This document shows positions 15,267-24,034 of a stretch of 33,442 bases of DNA, piece by piece; within the stretch, counting starts at the first letter, position 1, and every line of letters starts with the position of its first letter. Made by a program: the position numbers and the translations under genes. The notes under the pieces were generated by a model, which was not told the origin of the DNA, searched no databases, and saw only the letters and a list, made by a program, of their open reading frames with translations. Source of the DNA: CAYMCV01 sp964389005 (lineage in GTDB: Bacteria; Bacillota; Clostridia; Lachnospirales; Lachnospiraceae); contig CAYMCV010000014.1 in the NCBI GenBank assembly GCA_964389005.1, forward strand, positions 1 to 33,442, given 5' to 3'.

Positions 15267-18200
15267 ATGAGTAGCTTATCACAGACTGAAAATACAGAAT
15301 CCGAAAAAAGATTCCGCTACATTGTTGGTATCGGCGCATCCGCCGGAGGTTTGGAAGCATTGCAACAGTTACTGACTACATTACCGTCCGATACCGGTTT
15401 TTCCTATGTCGTTGTGCAACATCTTTCCCCCGATTATAAGTCACTTTTAAGTGAAATACTCGGTAAATATACTTCTATGCCTGTCGTTCAAGTTGAGGAA
15501 GGCATGGAAATCAAGCCGGATTGTGTCTACATCATTCAGCCCGGTAAAAACATGCGCATTTCCAAGGGGATTTTACGATTAAGTGCCCAACGCGAGCATG
15601 AACTGAATCTTCCGATTGACGTATTCTTCCGTTCACTGGCAGACGATGCCGGTGCGCGTGCAATTGCAATCATCCTATCCGGAACGGGCTCTGATGGCTC
15701 CAACGGAATCAAAAGTATCAAAGAAAACAACGGCATGATTATGGTTCAGAATCCGGAGACAGCGAAGTTTGACGGTATGCCCAAAAGTGCGTTACGCACC
15801 GGATTGGTTGACGTACAATTTTCTCCCGAAGAAATGGCTTGGGAATTGAGCCATATCTCCAATGCCTTAAAGCGTCAGATTCTGCCTTTAAAAACCGAAG
15901 CGCAGATCAATGACGAGCAAATGAAAAAAATCTACTATATTCTCAAGAAAATCTCGAACATTAATTTCAGCAATTACAAGAAAGCCACCATTTTGCGACG
16001 TATTGAACGTCGTATGATGTTGACGCATATGGAACAGCTTTCGGACTATATCAACTTTTTATCCGAATCGCCCAATGAGGCACACACGTTGTCCAAGGAC
16101 GTACTAATCGGCGTAACCAGTTTCTTCCGTGACCCCGATTATTTTCAGATATTAAAAGATACTGCCATTCAGAATATTGTTCAAAACGGTGAGAGTGACG
16201 AACCGATTCGTGTCTGGGTCGCAGGCTGCTATACCGGTGAAGAAGCCTATAGCATTGCCATTCTTTTTAGCGAAGTAATGGACACACTCAAAATCAAGCG
16301 CACCGTCAAAATTTTTGCCACGGATTTAGATGCGGAGGCTATTGCAATTGCGGGAAAAGGGGTATATACCGAGAGTATCATCGATTCTGTATCTCCTGCG
16401 CGACTCAGTAAGTATTTCTCTCGCCAGAACAACACCTATACCATCAATCGCGACATTCGTAGAATGATTGTCTTTTCGCCTCACAATGTTTTTCAAGACC
16501 CGCCCTTTGGTCGATTGGACTTAATTTCCTGCCGCAATCTTTTGATCTATTTCCAGCCGGTACTGCAAAATGATTTGTTTGGCATTTTTCACACCGCGCT
16601 CAAGGATAAGGCATATCTATTTTTAGGTAAATCGGAGTCCATTGGGAATTATACGGACGCTTACCCGGTGGTCGATGCGACCGCAAGAATTTTTACACAC
16701 AACAGTGAAGTCAAAATTGCTGACACCAAGAGTATTCCCTATCTCCAAACCACTTATATGAACGAAGATTATAGTGTGAATTGGGAGAACCCCGGACGTA
16801 GCCAGGCTTTCTATGATGCTGAACTCGGTAATGAACAATCGGCACTTGACAGTGTTCTTTTGGAGCAATTCATGCCTGCTTGTCTCATTATCAACGAAAA
16901 GAACGAGATTGTTCATGTTTACGGTGAGAACAGCAATTACGTTCACTTGCCGCTCGGTAAATTCAGCAATAACCTCTATGACGTTCTGACTGAAGCACTG
17001 AAAGTTCCGGTTTCAACGCTACTCAAAGAATCGCGTGAGCAATGCAAGAAGGTGCAATATCAAAACATCTGTTTCATGGGCGAACGCGAACAGGCCGTCA
17101 TTCTTCTGACAGCGTTGCCGATGAACAAGCAAACGGCAACCAACGAACTTTATTATGCGCTCGTTTTTTCAGAAATGAACCAACGCGGAACGATGGAAAA
17201 CGCGACACCTTATGATATCGACCGCGTATCATCCCAGCGCATTACCGATTTGGAGGCGGAACTCGGCGAAGTACAGAATAAACTACACCGCAGCATTGCC
17301 GAGCAGGACTGTGTCAATGAGGAATTACAGGCTGCCAATGAAGAATTGCTGACTGCAAACGAAGAACTGCAAAGTTCAAATGAGGAATTGCAGTCCGTGA
17401 ATGAAGAACTCTATACCGTTAACTCGGAATATCAATCCAAATTGTCGGAATTGGCAGACCTAAATGACGATATTGCGAATTTCCTTTCATCAACGCTGAT
17501 TGGTATTATTTTTGTCGATAACAAACTAAATATTCGCCGTTACACAGATTATGTGACAAGCGAATTCAGCGTCATGGACCACGACATCGGGCGTTCGCTG
17601 AAATTCATTTCCTATCACTTTCCGAAAGTTGATATTTCGGAGATTTGCGATACCGTTTTGAAAACTCTTGTTCCGGATGAACGCGAAATTACCACCGGTA
17701 AGAACAAAATCTTCCTAATGCGCGTCGCTCCTTACCGTAGTACTGAGAACAAAATACTCGGATGCGTAATTACGCTTGTCGATATTACCACACAGAAACA
17801 AGAGCAAGTTAAGTTACAGACCACAGAAGAAAAATTGACGCTTGCGCAACAAGCCAATACCGAAAAAAATCACTATTTAACACGAATTGCAATGGAGATT
17901 CGTACACCGATTGATTCCATTTTGGAACTGTCAAATCGACTGAAAGAACACAGTAACGATCCTGCTTATTTGGAAGAAAACCTAGATAAAATCAGTTTTA
18001 CAGCAGAGTATATGGCGTCCATTGTTACCGGTATCTCCGATGCCGTGAATTACGAGCGTAAAAATCACAAAGACGAGGCACAAACTTTACCTGATTATAA
18101 CCTTAAAGGCTGCAATGTGCTGGTTGCGGAAGACAACTCCTTAAACCGCGCCATACTGGGACAAATATTGACGCACGAAGGAATCACTTACACAGAAGCT

Positions 18201-18488
18201 GCCGACGGTGCCGAAACGGTAAAAATTTTTACGGAAGCAAAATCCCATACGTTTGATTGCATCCTAATGGATATGAAAATGCCCAATATTGACGGGGTTC
18301 GCACCACAATGATGATTCGTAATTCGAATAAAGAGGATGCCAAAACCATCCCGATTATCGGTGTCTCCGCAAATAATTTTGCGGACGACATTAACCAGGC
18401 ATACAATGCCGGAATCAATGATTATACGACCAAGCCGATTGACAGAGACCATCTTCTCTCCGCAATCCACTATGCCGTACATAAATAA
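15267..18488 (+). CDS. CheB-CheR-PAS hybrid with degenerate HisKA and C-terminal receiver
   Basis: 1,073 residues. CheB methylesterase domain (about 17-200) with catalytic residues present: Ser25 in GIGASAGG, His52 in VQHL, Asp143 in SGTGSDG. CheR methyltransferase (about 215-470) with a SAM-binding region VWVAGCYTGEEAYS and FATDLDAEA. A coiled coil rich in EELQ/NEEL repeats (about 655-735), then a PAS-like domain (about 740-845). The HisKA-like helix (about 860-930) reads IAMEIRTP where SHEIRTP is expected, so the phosphoacceptor His is Met876. No HATPase_c follows; the chain runs directly into a receiver (about 948-1070, D1002). It therefore cannot autophosphorylate and probably dimerises and receives phosphate from another kinase. 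The ATG at 15267 has ACGGAGG six bases upstream. No chemoreceptor or other che genes are in the window. The substrates of the esterase and methylase are unknown. Confidence 0.93.
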   Translation: MSSLSQTENTESEKRFRYIVGIGASAGGLEALQQLLTTLPSDTGFSYVVVQHLSPDYKSLLSEILGKYTSMPVVQVEEGMEIKPDCVYIIQPGKNMRISKGILRLSAQREHELNLPIDVFFRSLADDAGARAIAIILSGTGSDGSNGIKSIKENNGMIMVQNPETAKFDGMPKSALRTGLVDVQFSPEEMAWELSHISNALKRQILPLKTEAQINDEQMKKIYYILKKISNINFSNYKKATILRRIERRMMLTHMEQLSDYINFLSESPNEAHTLSKDVLIGVTSFFRDPDYFQILKDTAIQNIVQNGESDEPIRVWVAGCYTGEEAYSIAILFSEVMDTLKIKRTVKIFATDLDAEAIAIAGKGVYTESIIDSVSPARLSKYFSRQNNTYTINRDIRRMIVFSPHNVFQDPPFGRLDLISCRNLLIYFQPVLQNDLFGIFHTALKDKAYLFLGKSESIGNYTDAYPVVDATARIFTHNSEVKIADTKSIPYLQTTYMNEDYSVNWENPGRSQAFYDAELGNEQSALDSVLLEQFMPACLIINEKNEIVHVYGENSNYVHLPLGKFSNNLYDVLTEALKVPVSTLLKESREQCKKVQYQNICFMGEREQAVILLTALPMNKQTATNELYYALVFSEMNQRGTMENATPYDIDRVSSQRITDLEAELGEVQNKLHRSIAEQDCVNEELQAANEELLTANEELQSSNEELQSVNEELYTVNSEYQSKLSELADLNDDIANFLSSTLIGIIFVDNKLNIRRYTDYVTSEFSVMDHDIGRSLKFISYHFPKVDISEICDTVLKTLVPDEREITTGKNKIFLMRVAPYRSTENKILGCVITLVDITTQKQEQVKLQTTEEKLTLAQQANTEKNHYLTRIAMEIRTPIDSILELSNRLKEHSNDPAYLEENLDKISFTAEYMASIVTGISDAVNYERKNHKDEAQTLPDYNLKGCNVLVAEDNSLNRAILGQILTHEGITYTEAADGAETVKIFTEAKSHTFDCILMDMKMPNIDGVRTTMMIRNSNKEDAKTIPIIGVSANNFADDINQAYNAGINDYTTKPIDRDHLLSAIHYAVHK

Positions 18489-18492
18489 AATG

Positions 18493-18529
18493 AAAAGGAC
18501 TCTTTTGTCTTGACGGAAGGAGTCCTTTT
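18493..18529 (+). terminator. Intrinsic terminator of the CheB-CheR hybrid gene
   Basis: AAAAGGACTC pairs with GAGTCCTTTT around a 17-base loop, four bases after the stop codon. The loop and 3' arm also contain the -35 element and spacer of the pflB promoter. Confidence 0.75.
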
Positions 18530-18538
18530 GCCTATAAT
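18510..18538 (+). promoter_or_regulatory. Promoter of pflB, embedded in the upstream terminator
   Basis: TTGACG (18510-18515), 17 bases, TATAAT (18533-18538). The -35 element falls in the terminator loop and the spacer spans its 3' arm. The leader is about 39 bases, with GGAGG at 18572-18576. Confidence 0.75.
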
Positions 18539-18583
18539 TGACATGATGTTCGATGTTACCTGTTGGTAAGTGGAGGAATTGTA

Positions 18584-20881
18584 ATGAAATCGGAATGGAA
18601 CGGATTTCGCGGTGAGAAATGGCAGACAGAAATTAACGTAAGAGAGTTTATACAAAAAAATTATGCTCCTTATGACGGCGATTCTTCCTTTTTGGAAGAT
18701 GCCACACAGAATACCTTGGATTTATGGGATCAATTCATGAACCTCGCAAAAATGGAGCGTGAAGAAGGCGGTGTTCTTGCAATGGATACCCGTGTCGTAT
18801 CCACCATAACTTCGCACGGGCCGGGCTATATGGACCGTGACAAAGAAACAATCTACGGTTGTCAGACCGATCTCCCCTTTAAGCGTCCCATGCACCCGTT
18901 CGGCGGAATTCGCATGACCGAAAAAGCCTGTGCCGATCATGGCTACAAGGTGAATCCCGAAGTAAAAGACTTTTTTACATATTATCGCAAAACGCACAAT
19001 GCAGGCTGTTTTGATGCCTATACGACGGAAATGCGCGCTTGTCGTTCCAGTCATATCATCACGGGGCTTCCGGATGCCTATGGTCGTGGACGTATCATTG
19101 GCGATTATCGCCGTATTGCTTTGTATGGTATTGATTATTTAATTGAAGACAAGCAACAGCAGAAGCATTCCTGCGGTCGCGTCATGTCAGATGATGTCAT
19201 CCGTCTGCGTGAAGAATTGACAGAGCAAATCAGGGCCTTGGAAATGATGAAAGAGTTGGCTGCTTCTTACCAATGCGATATTTCCAAGCCGGCAAGCAAT
19301 GTACAGGAGGCTATTCAGGCAGTTTACTTCGGTTACTTAGCTGCCATTAAGGAACAAAACGGTGCCGCCATGTCTCTCGGACGAACCGCAACCTTTCTTG
19401 ATATCTATGCACAACGTGACTTGGAAAATTCTACCTTCACAGAGAAACAGATTCAGGAATTTGTTGACCATTTTATCATGAAACTACGTCTCGTGAAGTT
19501 TGCTCGTACACCGCAGTACAATGATTTGTTTTCGGGTGACCCCGTCTGGGCGACTGAATCTTTGGGTGGCGTCGGAATCGACGGGCGACACATGGTCACG
19601 AAGATGTCCTATCGTTATCTGCATACCCTTGAGAACTTGGGCTCCGCACCGGAACCGAACTTGACAATTCTTTGGTCAACGCGCTTACCCGATAATTTTA
19701 AGAAGTATTGCGCTTCGCTTTCCATTCGCACCTCTGCAATTCAGTATGAGAACGATGATTTGATGCGCGTAACCCGCGGTGATGACTATGCAATTGCATG
19801 TTGCGTATCCTCCATGCGTGTCGGTAAAGAAATGCAGTTTTTCGGAGCACGTGCCAATCTTGCGAAATGCCTGCTTTACTCACTGAACGGCGGCGTGGAT
19901 GAAATGACGAAGAAACAGGTCGGTCCGTCCAAATACCGCAGATACGAGGGCGACGTTCTTGACTATGATACCGTTTTTGAGACCTTCAATGATATGATGG
20001 AATGGCTTGCGGAAGTCTACGTCAATACCTTGAATGTCATTCACTATATGCATGATAAATATAACTATGAACGCGCGCAAATGGCGTTACATGACAGAGA
20101 TGTAACCCGATTTTTTGCTACCGGCATTGCCGGGCTTTCGGTAGTCGCAGATTCGTTATCTGCCATAAAATATGCACAAGTGAAACCGATTCGCGATGAG
20201 GACGGTATCATTGTTGATTTTGAGATTAACGGTGACTTCCCAAAATACGGAAATGACGACGATCGCGTTGATTCCATTGCCAAGGACATCGTCAGTCGTT
20301 TTATGAATATGATTCGCAGGAATTATACATACCGAAACAGCATTCCGACCATGTCGGTACTTACGATTACATCTAACGTTGTATATGGTAAAAATACCGG
20401 TGCAACACCGGACGGTCGTAAAGCGGGACAACCGTTTGCTCCGGGTGCCAATCCGATGCACGGACGCGATACTCATGGTGCCGTCGCATCACTCTCCTCT
20501 GTATCAAAACTGCCCTATAAAGATGCACAGGATGGCATTTCCAATACGTTTACCGTGATTCCCGGTGCTTTAGGTAAAGACGATGTACTGTTCACAGAGG
20601 ATTTGAATACCGAACATATTGACACCACATTTGTCTCTGATACTGCAAACGTCCAAAGAGTGGAGAACCTGATTTCACTTCTGGACGGTTATGTCGACAA
20701 AGGCGGACATCACTTGAATGTGAATGTTTTGAATCGTGAAACATTACTCGATGCAATGGAAAATCCCGAAAAGTATCCGCAGTTGACCATTCGCGTATCA
20801 GGATATGCCGTGAACTTTATCAAACTTTCCAAAGAACAACAGATGGATGTTATATCGAGAACTTTCCATCAGTCATTATGA
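18584..20881 (+). CDS. pflB: Pyruvate formate-lyase (formate C-acetyltransferase)
   Basis: 765 residues, normal for the family. It converts pyruvate and CoA to acetyl-CoA and formate by a glycyl radical mechanism in anaerobic fermentation. The thiyl cysteine pair is present (Cys406-Cys407 in IACCVSSMRVGK), as is the radical site Gly740 in IRVSGYAVNF. The sequence GARANLAK after the cysteines and IIGDYRRIALYGIDYL near the N-terminus are standard pyruvate formate-lyase blocks, which favours PFL over glycerol or choline lyases. The ATG at 18584 has GGAGG seven bases upstream; an earlier TTG at 18563 is not supported. The stop overlaps the activase start by four bases (ATGA), so the two are translationally coupled. 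Cytoplasmic and oxygen-sensitive. Confidence 0.97.
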   Translation: MKSEWNGFRGEKWQTEINVREFIQKNYAPYDGDSSFLEDATQNTLDLWDQFMNLAKMEREEGGVLAMDTRVVSTITSHGPGYMDRDKETIYGCQTDLPFKRPMHPFGGIRMTEKACADHGYKVNPEVKDFFTYYRKTHNAGCFDAYTTEMRACRSSHIITGLPDAYGRGRIIGDYRRIALYGIDYLIEDKQQQKHSCGRVMSDDVIRLREELTEQIRALEMMKELAASYQCDISKPASNVQEAIQAVYFGYLAAIKEQNGAAMSLGRTATFLDIYAQRDLENSTFTEKQIQEFVDHFIMKLRLVKFARTPQYNDLFSGDPVWATESLGGVGIDGRHMVTKMSYRYLHTLENLGSAPEPNLTILWSTRLPDNFKKYCASLSIRTSAIQYENDDLMRVTRGDDYAIACCVSSMRVGKEMQFFGARANLAKCLLYSLNGGVDEMTKKQVGPSKYRRYEGDVLDYDTVFETFNDMMEWLAEVYVNTLNVIHYMHDKYNYERAQMALHDRDVTRFFATGIAGLSVVADSLSAIKYAQVKPIRDEDGIIVDFEINGDFPKYGNDDDRVDSIAKDIVSRFMNMIRRNYTYRNSIPTMSVLTITSNVVYGKNTGATPDGRKAGQPFAPGANPMHGRDTHGAVASLSSVSKLPYKDAQDGISNTFTVIPGALGKDDVLFTEDLNTEHIDTTFVSDTANVQRVENLISLLDGYVDKGGHHLNVNVLNRETLLDAMENPEKYPQLTIRVSGYAVNFIKLSKEQQMDVISRTFHQSL

Positions 20882-21642
20882 CGGGGTTTGTTCATTCCAT
20901 TGAGACCTTTGGTGCCGTAGACGGTCCCGGTGTTCGTCTGGTTGTCTTTTTACAGGGTTGCCCGATGCGCTGTGCCTACTGCCATAATCCGGATACACAA
21001 ATCCCGGAATGCGGAACCGAAATGACAATCGAAGAAATTCTGCAACTTTACGAACGCAATCGAAGTTTCTATCAAAAAGGCGGATTGACCTTAACCGGCG
21101 GCGAACCCCTGATGCAGATTCAGTTTGTCACGGAATTGTTTCGAGCAGCAAAGGCAAAAGGTATCCACACTTGTCTTGATACCTCCGGTATTTGTTTTCA
21201 TTCGAATCTTTTATCCTCTGTCAAGCAGACAGAGGCGTTACTTTCTGTAACCGATTTGATTATGTTGGACATCAAACATATTGATGACAACAAACATCGT
21301 GATTTGACGGGGCACTCCAATCGAGAAATACTTGCTTTTGCACGCTTTCTGTCAGATCGCAATTTCCCCGTTTGGATTCGTCATGTTATTGTACCCGATT
21401 GGACCGATGATACCGAGAGTCTAACCAATCTTGGCAGATTTCTTGCAACACTAAAAAATATACAAGCATTGGATCTCATCCCTTATCACACCATGGGAGA
21501 GCAAAAATATCGCCAACTTGGGATTCCTTACCGGCTTGCAGGAATTCCTGCAATGACTCAAGAAACATGTGCGCAAAAAGGACGCATCTTAAAAGAAGCG
21601 TATGCAGCGGCACAATCCGATATTTTACATTCAATGGCATGA
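20878..21642 (+). CDS. pflA: Pyruvate formate-lyase activating enzyme (radical SAM)
   Basis: 254 residues. Radical SAM signature CPMRCAYCHNPD (CxxxCxxC) near residues 28-39, preceded by the family block SIETFGAVDGPGVRLVVFLQGC, and followed by LTLTGGEPLMQ, the glycine-rich SAM contact. It uses S-adenosylmethionine and a [4Fe-4S] cluster to place the glycyl radical on PflB. There is no separate strong ribosome binding site; the ATG overlaps the pflB stop, indicating re-initiation. There is no extra ferredoxin domain, as expected for the short PflA class. The reductant could be the ferredoxin or flavodoxin pool; a ferredoxin gene lies 86 bases downstream. Confidence 0.96.
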   Translation: MTGFVHSIETFGAVDGPGVRLVVFLQGCPMRCAYCHNPDTQIPECGTEMTIEEILQLYERNRSFYQKGGLTLTGGEPLMQIQFVTELFRAAKAKGIHTCLDTSGICFHSNLLSSVKQTEALLSVTDLIMLDIKHIDDNKHRDLTGHSNREILAFARFLSDRNFPVWIRHVIVPDWTDDTESLTNLGRFLATLKNIQALDLIPYHTMGEQKYRQLGIPYRLAGIPAMTQETCAQKGRILKEAYAAAQSDILHSMA

Positions 21643-21650
21643 TTTTGTGC

Positions 21651-21679
21651 TTGCTATACCGATGGTTTTGTATTAAAAT
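21651..21679 (+). promoter_or_regulatory. Promoter of the ferredoxin gene
   Basis: TTGCTA (21651-21656), 17 bases, TAAAAT (21674-21679). The leader is about 43 bases, with AAAGGAGGT at 21712-21720. Confidence 0.55.
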
Positions 21680-21728
21680 GTCCTTAGCATGTTGATATTT
21701 GTTGATTAATCAAAGGAGGTAATTGATC

Positions 21729-21899
21729 ATGGCATATGTTATTAGTGATGCTTGTGTATCCTGTGGCGCTTGTGCTGCTCAGTGTCCTGCTGACGCTATC
21801 GCAGAAGGTGACAGCAAGTACGAAATTAATCCCGACGCTTGCATCAGCTGCGGCGGATGTGCAGACGGATGTCCTGCTGACGCTATCTCAGAAGCATAA
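21729..21899 (+). CDS. 2[4Fe-4S] clostridial-type ferredoxin
   Basis: 56 residues, the classic length. It has two CxxCxxCxxxCP cluster motifs: CVSCGACAAQCP at about 9-20 and CISCGGCADGCP at about 38-49, each followed by ADAI. A low-potential electron carrier used with pyruvate oxidation, hydrogenases, and radical enzymes. The ATG follows AAAGGAGGT by eight bases, one of the strongest ribosome binding sites in the window. It lies directly downstream of pflA with its own promoter, and is closed by a strong terminator. It may supply electrons to the activase, but ferredoxins of this type serve many partners. Confidence 0.96.
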   Translation: MAYVISDACVSCGACAAQCPADAIAEGDSKYEINPDACISCGGCADGCPADAISEA

Positions 21900-21906
21900 T
21901 TCATTG

Positions 21907-21928
21907 GACTTCGTGTACGCACGAAGTC
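21907..21928 (+). other. Perfect hairpin after the ferredoxin stop
   Basis: GACTTCGTG pairs with CACGAAGTC around a 4-base loop, eight bases after the stop codon. It lacks a T-run and sits 23 bases before the true terminator, so it may protect the 3' end of the ferredoxin mRNA or help slow polymerase. Confidence 0.55.
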
Positions 21929-21951
21929 TAATAACAAACGTTGTACACACA

Positions 21952-21990
21952 AAGCGAATTTGCATCAATGCAAATTCGCTTTTTTCTTTT
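21952..21990 (+). terminator. Intrinsic terminator of the ferredoxin gene
   Basis: A 13-bp perfect stem (AAGCGAATTTGCA and its complement), TCAA loop, then TTTTTTCTTTT. It marks the junction between the plus-strand block and the minus-strand block that follows. Confidence 0.9.
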
Positions 21991-21994
21991 CCTT

Positions 21995-22597
21995 CTACCA
22001 AAAGAATCTCTTTTTTGCGGAAAGTTTTCCTCCTCCGCGCTCACGTAACAATTCATCCAACTTTTTATAATGATCTTCTTCACGTTCTCTCCGCTCGCTC
22101 TCACGCGCATCCTCACGTTCTTCTGCCTGTCGGAATTGGTAGTCCATTTCTTTTTGGACAACTTCCTGAATTGTATCGCACAATACTTGATTATTATCAC
22201 TGACCGCCTCCGCAATCATTGCCTGTAATAACATTTGCAGCCGATGTACCTTCTGCATTTCATCACTGTGTTCTTCTGTCTTTCGGGCATTCTTTTTACT
22301 CACGCCCAAGTTATTTACCAACAACAAACTCGATTCTCGTTTCGCGGTTACCTCACAATCATCCTTGCACAAATCCCGTTCCTCCAGCAATCCGCGAATT
22401 GCTTTTAGTTGTAAGCCTTGTGCTTTTAGTTCCTTAACGTACATAAATCGTTCAACATCTTCTCTTGTATAATATCGATGCCCTTGCGGGTTTCTTTTTA
22501 CGGGAAGATGTAATTCTTCCTCCCAGTATCTTAATACGTGATTTTCCACGTCCACCTCTTTTGCAGCCTCAGAAATAAGATATCTTGTTTTTACCAT
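21995..22597 (-). CDS. MerR-type DNA-binding protein with charged coiled-coil tail
   Basis: 200 residues. The N-terminal winged helix (about 4-70) carries the MerR pattern: YLISEAAKEVDVENHVLRYWEEE and GHRYYTREDVERFMYV followed by KAQGLQLKAIRGLL. After that comes a polar region and a coiled coil (about 110-185) with a run of alternating Glu/Arg (REDARESERREREEDHYKKL), ending in a basic tail. No effector-binding domain or metal-binding cysteine cluster is seen. The plan, MerR-type head plus coiled coil, recalls RacA-type nucleoid proteins as well as ordinary regulators. The ATG has TGGAGG seven bases upstream. It lies downstream of dnaB on the same strand, separated by a hairpin, so it may be read by readthrough. 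Target genes are unknown. Confidence 0.85.
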   Translation of the reverse strand: MVKTRYLISEAAKEVDVENHVLRYWEEELHLPVKRNPQGHRYYTREDVERFMYVKELKAQGLQLKAIRGLLEERDLCKDDCEVTAKRESSLLLVNNLGVSKKNARKTEEHSDEMQKVHRLQMLLQAMIAEAVSDNNQVLCDTIQEVVQKEMDYQFRQAEEREDARESERREREEDHYKKLDELLRERGGGKLSAKKRFFW

Positions 22598-22629
22598 AGC
22601 GATTCCTCCATTTTTTGACGTAATAACGA

Positions 22630-22666
22630 AAAGAATGAGTCTTCATTTAATGAAAACTCATTCTTT
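22630..22666 (-). terminator. Hairpin between dnaB and the MerR-type gene
   Basis: AAAGAATGAGT plus TTCAT pairs with ATGAA plus ACTCATTCTTT, one mismatch, tight loop. Reading the minus strand it ends in TTCTTTTCG, a short T-run, so it may end the gdpP-rplI-dnaB transcript fully or in part. Confidence 0.6.
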
Positions 22667-22684
22667 ATCCTCTGTGCTTCCGTC

Positions 22685-24013
22685 CTATTTTGCAAGGTCC
22701 GTAAACTGTGTATATTGTGGTAAAAACGCGAGATCCACGGTTCCAATCGGACCGTTTCTTTGCTTTGCAATAATGATCTCCGCAATATTCTTTCGTGGGG
22801 AGTCTTTGTCATAATAATCATCGCGGTAAATGAACATTACGACATCGGCATCCTGCTCGATGGCACCCGATTCACGCAAGTCAGACAACATCGGATGATG
22901 ATCCGGACGTTTCTCGGCTTCACGACTCAACTGTGAGAGTGCAACAACGGGGACATTCAGTTCTCTCGCCAGTGCCTTTAAAGATCTGGAAATTTCTGAG
23001 ATTTCCTGTTGTCTCGAGTCCGTCTTTCCATTGCCGCTCATCAATTGTAAGTAGTCAATCATGATCAGTTGCAAATCATGTTCCATCTTGTACTTCCGGC
23101 ATTTCGACCGCAGTTCCGAAATGCTGATGCTGGGTGTATCATCCAAAATAAATCGTGAATTCCCGACCGCTCCGGCCCCCTCCATCAACTGTTCCCATTC
23201 CTTGTCCGTCAAATTTCCTGTTCGAATGTTCTGAGAACTGACATGTGATTCCATCGCAAACAAACGATTGACCAACTGTTCCTTGGACATTTCCAGACTG
23301 AACAATGCGACGGTTTTTTGACTTTTCATGGCAACATAGGAAGCGATATTCAATGCAAATGCGGTCTTTCCCATGGAAGGTCTTGCTGCAATCAGAATCA
23401 AATCCGAAGGTTGAAAACCTGCCGTTGAATAATCCAAATCCCGAAATCCGGTTGCTATGCCGGTAATGGCTCCACCCATTTTGGATGCAATCTCTATTTT
23501 GTCAAGCGCATTCATGACAATTGTCCTAATCGGTACATATTCTGTCGTATTACGCTTTTGAACTATCTCAAAAATACGTTTTTCGGCACTCTCTAAGAGT
23601 GTCTCCATGTCTTCCTTACCCAAGTAACAGTCATTCGCAATTTCTTCCGAAACCCTTGCCAATTTGCGTTTCAATGATTCCTTATAAACAATTGCGGCAT
23701 AATGTTTGATATTTGCCGATGTCGGAACTGCCGAAACAAAATCCCTCACATACTCAAGACTACTTACCTCAGGAGAGACATCCTTTTCTTTTAACTTGTC
23801 CTGTAAGGTTACCAAATCAACGGAACGCGCAGAATTCTGCAGTTCCACCATTGAATCAAAAATAATTCCGTACTGTTTATTATAAAAATCATCACCCGAA
23901 ATCAATTCTGATGCAATGGTAATCGCTTCCGAATCCATCAGCATGGAACCCAATACCGACTGTTCCGCTTCCGTTGAGTGCGGTAATATTCTCTTTATAA
24001 CCGCTTCATCCAT
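22685..24013 (-). CDS. dnaB: Replicative DNA helicase DnaB (DnaC in Bacillus naming)
   Basis: 442 residues, family length, no intein. N-terminal DnaB_N domain (about 10-110: PHSTEAEQSVLGSMLMD) then a RecA-like ATPase: Walker A ARPSMGKTA (about 209-217), FSLEMS, Walker B LIMIDYLQLM, and the C-terminal block AKQRNGPIGTVDLAF. It unwinds the lagging-strand template as a hexameric ring at the replication fork. The start ATG has GAGGTGG just upstream and lies 21 bases after rplI. The order gdpP-rplI-dnaB is conserved in many Firmicutes, which supports both the name and an operon. Confidence 0.97.
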   Translation of the reverse strand: MDEAVIKRILPHSTEAEQSVLGSMLMDSEAITIASELISGDDFYNKQYGIIFDSMVELQNSARSVDLVTLQDKLKEKDVSPEVSSLEYVRDFVSAVPTSANIKHYAAIVYKESLKRKLARVSEEIANDCYLGKEDMETLLESAEKRIFEIVQKRNTTEYVPIRTIVMNALDKIEIASKMGGAITGIATGFRDLDYSTAGFQPSDLILIAARPSMGKTAFALNIASYVAMKSQKTVALFSLEMSKEQLVNRLFAMESHVSSQNIRTGNLTDKEWEQLMEGAGAVGNSRFILDDTPSISISELRSKCRKYKMEHDLQLIMIDYLQLMSGNGKTDSRQQEISEISRSLKALARELNVPVVALSQLSREAEKRPDHHPMLSDLRESGAIEQDADVVMFIYRDDYYDKDSPRKNIAEIIIAKQRNGPIGTVDLAFLPQYTQFTDLAK

Positions 24014-24034
24014 ATTCCACCTCTTACAATACCG

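Noticed and set aside
21736..22203. 155-residue plus-strand frame
   Set aside because: It is an out-of-frame reading of the ferredoxin gene that continues across its terminator and antisense to the MerR-type gene.
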